Positions 58,282 through 64,000 of a stretch of DNA of 64,000 nt are shown here, piece after piece. Origin of the DNA: Pseudolabrys sp. (GTDB lineage Bacteria; Pseudomonadota; Alphaproteobacteria; Rhizobiales; Xanthobacteraceae); contig JARYIJ010000001.1 in assembly GCA_029980465.1 (NCBI GenBank), forward strand, positions 1,757,749 to 1,821,748, in the 5' to 3' direction. Position numbers and translations under genes: made by a program. How positions within the stretch are numbered: the first letter of the stretch is position 1; every line of letters begins with the position of its first letter. A model generated the notes under the pieces. That model did no database searches. It was not told where the DNA came from and saw nothing but the letters and a program-made list of their open reading frames with translations.

Positions 58282-59169
58282 TCACCAGTTGTCCCGCTTG
58301 TTTACACAAGCATTGAGGAACGCGGAGCAGTTTTCTGCGCGCCACGTTACTGGGGAGGTCGGGTGGCAGAGATAGAACAAGCCATTCGCGCACGTAAATT
58401 GGCTTCGATCAGCCTGCACTAGCCAATTGAGCGTGTCGTTGAAATTCGCGCTGTACGAGCCGCCGAAACGGTCGATGGGTACGTTGTACAAGAGACCTTC
58501 GATGAAATACGAGGGCGCCAAACTGTCCGCAATCAGGCCATCCGCAATCATCTTGTTGCGGAGGTTCTTGTAGGTCCGCACCGTCCTTTTGAACCACGGC
58601 GATGATTGGTTCTTGCTCGTGCAACTATCCGAATGTTGCTTGGGAAAGTTTTGGATTTCGGTGCCGTTTGACGTGAAGAAGCAAATTCCGGTTTCGTAGC
58701 TCGGCTGTCCCGTGGCAGGAAAAGTGTAATAGCGCCTGAACTCGGCCGCGATCACTACGTCGGCATCGCGGCGTCCTGCATTGCCCTTTATGAAAACAGC
58801 TTTATTTCCAGGCGTGACTGCGTTCGGATATTTCTGAGTCAGCCACCGGACGACATCGTTCTTAAAGTCAGAGAGCTGGTATTCGGCGCGGCCCCACCCC
58901 GCTTGGTATCGCTGCTTGTCTTCCGGCGAGAAATTCGACGTGTCCGCGTAATACACGGAATCAGTGCATATCACTATGTCCACATCGCTATCGCCATATA
59001 CGTTCGTGTCGTTCTTGTACGAGCCTTGCAGGAATACGTTGAAACTCCGGGCAGCGTACGGCGAATTTGCGTCCCAAAGGACAGTTCGTATCGCGTCGTA
59101 CGTGGACGTGAATTGCGGCGTGGGCCCCTGATGGGACCACGTTTCGAGCTGTGCCTCCGGAATTGCCAC
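58282..59169 (-). CDS. CD-NTase-type nucleotidyltransferase (CBASS signalling enzyme)
   Basis: 295 residues from GTG 59169, which has GAAGGA eight bases upstream. The Pol-beta-like core is clear: LQGSYKNDTNVYGDSDVDIV gives GS followed by the DxD metal aspartates, and RRDADVVIAAEFRRYY supplies the third aspartate. The start IPEAQLETWSHQG and the C-terminal helical region resemble bacterial cGAS/DncV-like enzymes, probably of the CdnE type. It should make a cyclic oligonucleotide on phage infection that activates the patatin encoded 12 bases upstream. Confidence 0.87.
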   Translation of the reverse strand: MAIPEAQLETWSHQGPTPQFTSTYDAIRTVLWDANSPYAARSFNVFLQGSYKNDTNVYGDSDVDIVICTDSVYYADTSNFSPEDKQRYQAGWGRAEYQLSDFKNDVVRWLTQKYPNAVTPGNKAVFIKGNAGRRDADVVIAAEFRRYYTFPATGQPSYETGICFFTSNGTEIQNFPKQHSDSCTSKNQSSPWFKRTVRTYKNLRNKMIADGLIADSLAPSYFIEGLLYNVPIDRFGGSYSANFNDTLNWLVQADRSQFTCANGLFYLCHPTSPVTWRAENCSAFLNACVNKRDNW

Positions 59170-59181
59170 GTCACCGTTCCT

Positions 59182-60132
59182 TCATGACAGGAGTTGCCTT
59201 AGGTCGGCTTCGAGCTCCCGAGCAGAGTCCCGACCGCGCTGCCAGAGTAGGTTCAGCTTGTCCGGATCTACTTCGAGCATGTCTGTTGCCATTTCAGGCT
59301 GCGTGTACTTATTGTTAATGCGGATTGTTCGCACATCGCGGAACACGACCTTCCTGAGCTGGTCCATGGACTGCGTGTTAATCTCTAACGTCTTCTGCAG
59401 AAACTTCATCGTCGGCAATTTGCTCGCCCACTTGCGAACACTCCATGCGGGAAGCTTCGGTGACGGGTATTCTCCAACACCGATGCTCACGACACGGACA
59501 TCTGCACGCGAGAAACCCAGTGATTCGGTCGCGTCGGCTATAGCGTAGAGCGTTGGATTATTTGCCACGAAGCCGCCGTCGCGGACCTCTATGCGTTCGC
59601 CATGGCTGATGGCGACGATTTTCTTCTCGAAAAATGGATAAGCTGAGCACGACCCAATAACCGCATCAGCGAGCGTCGCGCCAAAGCCCGGTTCGAAGGT
59701 TGCCTTGCCGGCGTACGCCTGCCTTTGATTCGTCTTGAAGATTATCGGACGCTCTTCTTTCCAGCGCGTTCCCACGATGCCCATCTCCGTCTTGAAGGCA
59801 TCGAACTTCAAGTCGCCGAAAACTTCGGTCGCCAGTGCTTCCAGCGCGGCTGTCTTTGCAGAAGGAAGCCACGCGGACATTACCTTCACCACATGGGTGC
59901 GGTAGAGCTCTGAAATCTCCTCAACGGACCGCCCGAGGCCGAGAAGCGCGGCGATGATAGCCCCTGTGCTGGTGCCAAAGATTAGGCCGAACTTCTCGCA
60001 CAGAGGCCCTCCCGTGAGGCCCTCGATCTCCTTGAGGGCGCCAAGCGTGTAGAATCCCTTAGCCCCGCCGCCGTCCAGGCTAAGCACGTGGAAACATTTA
60101 TCGTCGCGTGGCCGAGCTGACTCAACTGGCAT
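59182..60132 (-). CDS. capV: Patatin-like phospholipase, CapV-type CBASS effector
   Basis: 316 residues from ATG 60132 (in-frame TTG at 60138). Patatin motifs are complete: oxyanion loop LSLDGGGAKGFYTLGAL, nucleophile elbow FGTSTGAI, and the catalytic-dyad aspartate in VRDGGFVANNP. Similar enzymes (CapV) degrade membrane phospholipids when bound by cyclic nucleotides and kill the infected cell. First gene of the three-gene operon; GAGG lies upstream. No signal peptide. Confidence 0.87.
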   Translation of the reverse strand: MPVESARPRDDKCFHVLSLDGGGAKGFYTLGALKEIEGLTGGPLCEKFGLIFGTSTGAIIAALLGLGRSVEEISELYRTHVVKVMSAWLPSAKTAALEALATEVFGDLKFDAFKTEMGIVGTRWKEERPIIFKTNQRQAYAGKATFEPGFGATLADAVIGSCSAYPFFEKKIVAISHGERIEVRDGGFVANNPTLYAIADATESLGFSRADVRVVSIGVGEYPSPKLPAWSVRKWASKLPTMKFLQKTLEINTQSMDQLRKVVFRDVRTIRINNKYTQPEMATDMLEVDPDKLNLLWQRGRDSARELEADLRQLLS

Positions 60133-60223
60133 CGCCAATGCCTCGCGTTTTGTGCATTTTCATCTCACACATCATAGGCCGGATATTTTTTTGAATTTTG
60201 CCTGCGGAGCACTAATGAACCTC

Positions 60224-60928
60224 TCAGGAAAGTATCTGCTCAAGCCGCGCCTTGCGGCTGAGCCAATCAGGCATCAGCGCTTCGAGCAATTCGTAGAATT
60301 TTGGACCGTGATTTGGATGCACAATGTGCACAAGCTCGTGGGTGATCACGTAGTCGATGCAAGGGACAGGGGCGCGTATCAGATCCGGATTCAGCAAAAC
60401 TCTGCCAGTGCTATTGTAGCTGCCCCACCGTCGCGGCATTGAACGTAGGATCGGCGGCGATGGCGTGTACCCCAAGAGTATGAAGCGCGGCGAGATTGCG
60501 TCGAAACGTTCTCTAAGCCTGACGTTTGCCTTCTCTCGGTACCATGCCGTCACCAGTTTCTTCACATGACTTGCGTCCGCGCAACTGGGTGATGTCACCC
60601 GAAGATATGGACCCTTCAGTTTAATCGTCTCGCCTTTGCTCCTCGTGAGCTTCAGACGATATTGGCGTCCCAGGTACAGATGAGTCTCCCCACCAACATA
60701 GCGGCGCGCTGGAGAGCGCGGACGAAACTGCTCGAAGTGCAGCCGTTGGCGTAGAACCCAACGTGCACGTCTTCGAAGCCGCATCTCGACCTCGCGTTGC
60801 GCGGTGCCCCTTGGCGCAATGACTTCGACCGCGCCATTGGGGTAAACCGTTATCGCCATCGTTCTGCGATTTGAGAACCGGAGGAGGTAATCAAACTTGT
60901 GGGTCGAATAGGTGATCGTCCCGTGCAT
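60224..60928 (-). CDS. YgjP/SprT-like zinc metallopeptidase (DUF45), type I RM-associated
   Basis: 234 residues from ATG 60928 (in-frame TTG 60937 overlaps hsdR). The C-terminal half has the zinc motif in YVITHELVHIVHPNHGPKFY (HExxH plus third ligand) and the RRWGSYNSTGRVLLNPDLI segment typical of DUF45/YgjP. The N-terminal half is a basic beta-rich domain. Genes of this type are often found next to hsdR. It starts five bases after the hsdR stop, so the two are cotranscribed. Its role in restriction is unknown. Confidence 0.87.
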   Translation of the reverse strand: MHGTITYSTHKFDYLLRFSNRRTMAITVYPNGAVEVIAPRGTAQREVEMRLRRRARWVLRQRLHFEQFRPRSPARRYVGGETHLYLGRQYRLKLTRSKGETIKLKGPYLRVTSPSCADASHVKKLVTAWYREKANVRLRERFDAISPRFILLGYTPSPPILRSMPRRWGSYNSTGRVLLNPDLIRAPVPCIDYVITHELVHIVHPNHGPKFYELLEALMPDWLSRKARLEQILS

Positions 60929-60933
60929 GGCCG

Positions 60934-63900
60934 TCAATCCGGCATGCGGGCCCGGGCGATGCTGAGCAGCCGGTCGATGATGTCGTCCATCACTGCCGGC
61001 GTGAGCGCATAACCCTTCTGGTCGCGAACTACATCGAACAGATAGTCGTCCAAGTCGTTGCGCATTTCATTTTGGATATCATCGCGCTGCGCCCAATTGA
61101 CGACGCGGCGCTGCTCGATCCGATCGAGCATGGTCTGAGCCGCTTCCGCGCTATCGGCTTTGATATCTCGTCCGTTGGCCGCGACTGCGCCGAGATGCTT
61201 TTCCAGCGCATGGTAGAAGGCAACGGCGCTGGCGTTACTGCGAATATCGTGGGGCACGTCGTCGTTCCGCGGCCGGACGACCTGCTCGCGCGCCTGCTGC
61301 ACGATGTTCAGGAATTCAAGCTCTGACAACCGTTGCGCCTTGTGGTCGGCGATGGCCTTTTGGATCAGGGCAGAAATCTTCTCGAAATAGACCGGGTCCT
61401 CCTCCATGCGCTCGGTGATGGTGCGCTGGGTGAGGCTTGCGATCATGTCCGCCTTGGAGGCCGGCGTCGTCTGTTCGGCGACGGCCTCGTCGAATGCCTT
61501 TTCGTCGAAAATATTGACCGGGGCCGTAAGCGTGACGATTTCGTTGGCATGGATGTGTTGATCGAGCAGCTTTCGGACCCGCTCCTCGTAGAGCTTGAAA
61601 TCGATGTCCTCTTGGTACCGCTTGCGGACCGCCGTTCGGAGCTTTTGGAAACGCCGCAGATCGTCTTTGTAGGTTTTGATCGCGTGCTCATTTTTCGGAT
61701 CGTTCACCCAGTCCGCGGTCGACAAGGCAATGGCCAGGTTCCGGGCAAACTCAGCCAGGCGGTCGTAGAATTCTTCGCGGCGCTCCTCATCTCCAAGGTG
61801 GCGCTCGAATGCTTCTTCGTCGAGCTTGTTCCGGATTTCCTTGAAGAGGTCCCACAGCTGGTGATGACGCTGGGGAAGCTTCTCGATTTCCACTAGGTTC
61901 TGCGTGACGACGCCCGCGACATCCTCAGCCTCGAAATCGGCCAGGGCCGAATAGGTCTTGAGTGCGGGGTCGAGCTCTCCCAGTACGCCCGCATAGTCGA
62001 TGATGTAACCGTATTCCTTGTCGTCCTCGACGCGGTTGACGCGAGCGATGGCCTGCAACAGGTTGTGATCCTTAAGCGGCTTGTCGAGATAAAGGACGGT
62101 GTTTTTCGGGGCGTCAAAGCCCGTCAACAATTTGTCGACGACGATCAGGATTTCGGGATCGTCCCGGAATTTGAATGAATCCACGATAGAACGGTTGTAG
62201 CTCTTCTCGTCGCCAAACCGCTCCATCATCCGTTTCCAGAAGCGGACCACCTCCTCACGGGATTCATCACCGACCTCGTCGTAGCCCTCGCGATCGTCCG
62301 GTGCGGAAATGACCACCTCGGAGGTCACCATACCGATCTCGTCCAGTGCCCGCTTGTACAGCAGGGCCGCGCGCTTGGATCGCGTGGCAAGTTGGGCCTT
62401 GAAGCCCGTGCCTTTCCAGTTCTTCGCGTAATGCTCCGAAATGTCATAGGCGATGCAGTAGATCGTCGGCTCGGTCTGGCCGATCTCACTGTAGCGTGCG
62501 AACTTGCGCTTAAGGTCGGCCCTCTGGTCCGGCGTCAGGTCCTTGCTGACTCGCTCAAACCAGGTGTCGATGCCGTTGCTGTTTACGTCTTGCTCGACAT
62601 GCCGTCCCTCGTACAGCAGCGGCACGACGGCGCCGTCCTTGACCGCCTGGTCGATGGCATAAATATCGATGAGACCGCCGAACTTGGCCGCGGTGCTCTT
62701 CTCTTTCTTCATCAGCGGCGTTCCGGTAAAGCCGAGATAACAGGCTCTCGGGAACATCCGCTTCATCCGCGTATGCATCTCGCCGTATTGGCCGCGATGG
62801 CTCTCGTCGATCAGCAGGAACACCTCGGTCGATTCGTCGCGGTAGTCGCGGACGTTCAGAGCCGTGTCAAATTTGTTGATAACAGTCGCAATGATGGCCG
62901 GCTTGTCCCGAGACACGAGGCTCAGGAGATGCCGGCCCGAAGTCGCGTTGTCCGGCTCGAATCCGCACGCCGCGAAGGTCCGCTTAAGTTGATCGTCAAG
63001 ATCAATGCGATCAGTAACTAGCACCACGCGCGCGTTCTTGATCTCCTTGTCGAGGGCCAGGCCGCGGGCGAGCATAACCATGGTCAGCGATTTGCCTGAG
63101 CCCTGGGTGTGCCAGATGATGCCGCCCCGGCGCCGACCGTCAGATTCGCGCTGCTTCACACGCGCAAGGATATTCTTGACCGCGAAGAATTGCTGATAGC
63201 GAGCGACCTTCTTGACGCCAAGATCGAACAACGTAAAGCGGCGGGCGAGATCAAGGAGGCGATCAGGGCGGCAGAGCGCATAGAGGGCGCGATCCTGCTC
63301 GGTGAGCTCGCGGCCGCCGTCCATCAAATATTCGAATGGCCTCTGCTCGTCCTCGAAGCCGTCGCCAAAGGTGCGCCTGCTCTCCTCGGGCACGAGCGGC
63401 TGCTTGAGCACAGCGGCCACATCGCTGTCCTTGAATTCCTTTTCACGCCAGATCGCCCAGAACTTTCTGGACGTGCCCACGGTGCCGTACTGCACCTTGT
63501 TCTTGTTGGTGGCGATGAGCAGCTGGACCGAGCGGAAAAGCTGCGGGATCTCCTCCGGCCCCTGGTTGCGGATATTCTGGGAGACCGCTTCTTCGAAGTC
63601 CTCGTTCGGTCCTTTGCATTCGATCACGCAGAGTGGAATGCCGTTGACGAACAAAACGATGTCGGGCCGGCGCGTCTTGCTGGAGCCAGCGCGTTCCACG
63701 TCGAACTCCTTGCAAACGTGGAAGACGTTGTTCGCCGGGTTTTCCCAATCGATGTACTTGAGCGAACGTCCCCGGGTGTCGCCCTCAATCGTCTGGTCGA
63801 GAGAGGTTCCGAACTGGAGCAGTTCGGTCGTCTGTTCATTCAGCTTGATCAGGCCAAGCGGATCACGGCTTCGCAGCTTCTCAATGGCTGTCAGAATATT

Positions 63901-64000
63901 AGCTTCAGAGAATGGATAGCGCCGACCGCGATGCTCGATTGCGTTTAGTTTCGTAAGCTGGCTATGGAGGATATCTTCCAAAAGCACATTGGAGAGTTTG
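60934..64000 (-). CDS. hsdR: Type I restriction enzyme R subunit HsdR (5' end at window edge)
   Basis: At least 1,017 residues. PD-(D/E)xK nuclease domain near the N-terminus (RRPDIVLFVNGIPL then VIECKG), SF2 motor with motif I HTQGSGKSLTMVML, motif II LIDESHRGQ, motif III GFTGTPLMKKE and motif VI region AIARVNRVED, then a helical C-terminal domain. A GTG lies at 63987, but the frame stays open to the window end and the true start may be just beyond. hsdM and hsdS are not in the window. Downstream genes follow on the same strand. Confidence 0.94.
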   Translation of the reverse strand, partial: KLSNVLLEDILHSQLTKLNAIEHRGRRYPFSEANILTAIEKLRSRDPLGLIKLNEQTTELLQFGTSLDQTIEGDTRGRSLKYIDWENPANNVFHVCKEFDVERAGSSKTRRPDIVLFVNGIPLCVIECKGPNEDFEEAVSQNIRNQGPEEIPQLFRSVQLLIATNKNKVQYGTVGTSRKFWAIWREKEFKDSDVAAVLKQPLVPEESRRTFGDGFEDEQRPFEYLMDGGRELTEQDRALYALCRPDRLLDLARRFTLFDLGVKKVARYQQFFAVKNILARVKQRESDGRRRGGIIWHTQGSGKSLTMVMLARGLALDKEIKNARVVLVTDRIDLDDQLKRTFAACGFEPDNATSGRHLLSLVSRDKPAIIATVINKFDTALNVRDYRDESTEVFLLIDESHRGQYGEMHTRMKRMFPRACYLGFTGTPLMKKEKSTAAKFGGLIDIYAIDQAVKDGAVVPLLYEGRHVEQDVNSNGIDTWFERVSKDLTPDQRADLKRKFARYSEIGQTEPTIYCIAYDISEHYAKNWKGTGFKAQLATRSKRAALLYKRALDEIGMVTSEVVISAPDDREGYDEVGDESREEVVRFWKRMMERFGDEKSYNRSIVDSFKFRDDPEILIVVDKLLTGFDAPKNTVLYLDKPLKDHNLLQAIARVNRVEDDKEYGYIIDYAGVLGELDPALKTYSALADFEAEDVAGVVTQNLVEIEKLPQRHHQLWDLFKEIRNKLDEEAFERHLGDEERREEFYDRLAEFARNLAIALSTADWVNDPKNEHAIKTYKDDLRRFQKLRTAVRKRYQEDIDFKLYEERVRKLLDQHIHANEIVTLTAPVNIFDEKAFDEAVAEQTTPASKADMIASLTQRTITERMEEDPVYFEKISALIQKAIADHKAQRLSELEFLNIVQQAREQVVRPRNDDVPHDIRSNASAVAFYHALEKHLGAVAANGRDIKADSAEAAQTMLDRIEQRRVVNWAQRDDIQNEMRNDLDDYLFDVVRDQKGYALTPAVMDDIIDRLLSIARARMPD

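Overview
The window is high-GC chromosomal DNA from an alphaproteobacterium, most likely of the order Hyphomicrobiales (Rhizobiales), near the Bradyrhizobium/Rhodopseudomonas/Pseudolabrys group. This is inferred from the gene order proB-proA-nadD-rsfS-rlmH-envC-ctpA-rppH next to the atpHAGDC operon, from BA14K-type surface proteins, from a DUF6522 gene beside nnrS, and from many short palindromic intergenic repeats of the type common in that order. No rRNA gene, CRISPR array, complete prophage or recognisable IS element was seen.

Bases 1-40,700 are mostly core genes. They include the end of priA, a DMT transporter, the F1 ATP synthase operon (atpH-A-G-D-C), an FAH-family hydrolase, and a long minus-strand run rppH, divergent polysaccharide deacetylase, ctpA, envC, rlmH, rsfS, nadD, proA, proB. 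Next come small membrane proteins, a CBS protein, secreted and BA14K proteins, glutathione-dependent formaldehyde dehydrogenase, an MHS transporter and obgE. A four-gene metallophosphoesterase/cupredoxin/ECF sigma/anti-sigma operon follows, then a cysteine-dioxygenase-like cupin with a four-domain rhodanese, a diguanylate cyclase, ridA, paiB, a GNAT enzyme, rpmA/rplU, and an orphan KdpD/KdpE-like two-component pair.

Bases 40,800-52,600 form a coherent metabolic block. A tRNA-Ser(CGA) gene is followed by a divergent nsrR-like/nnrS nitric-oxide response pair with an AT-rich near-palindrome between them. A similar motif lies upstream of a 52-residue membrane protein and a DUF6522 gene. Then come tusA, three MoeA-type genes (one fused to a periplasmic-binding-protein-like domain), mobB, mobA, fdhD and a tungstate-type ABC transporter (tupB-tupC-tupA). 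Together they look like a molybdenum/tungsten cofactor and formate dehydrogenase maturation locus; the enzyme served is not in the window.

From tRNA-Ser(GGA) at 52,702 to the end, base composition becomes visibly more AT-rich and the content is accessory. There is a 540-base gene-poor stretch, a cupin gene, and a winged-helix/TolB-like/TPR regulator that has undergone an apparently exact 1,210-base duplication, both lying between two diverged copies of a roughly 137-base repeat. A minus-strand defence cluster follows: type I restriction subunit HsdR (cut by the window end), a YgjP/DUF45-type metallopeptidase, a patatin-like phospholipase (CapV-like), a CD-NTase-type nucleotidyltransferase, and an AlbA_2 (Schlafen-like) protein. 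The last three form a tight operon that looks like a type I CBASS anti-phage system with an unusual third gene. This is the best candidate for something not well described.
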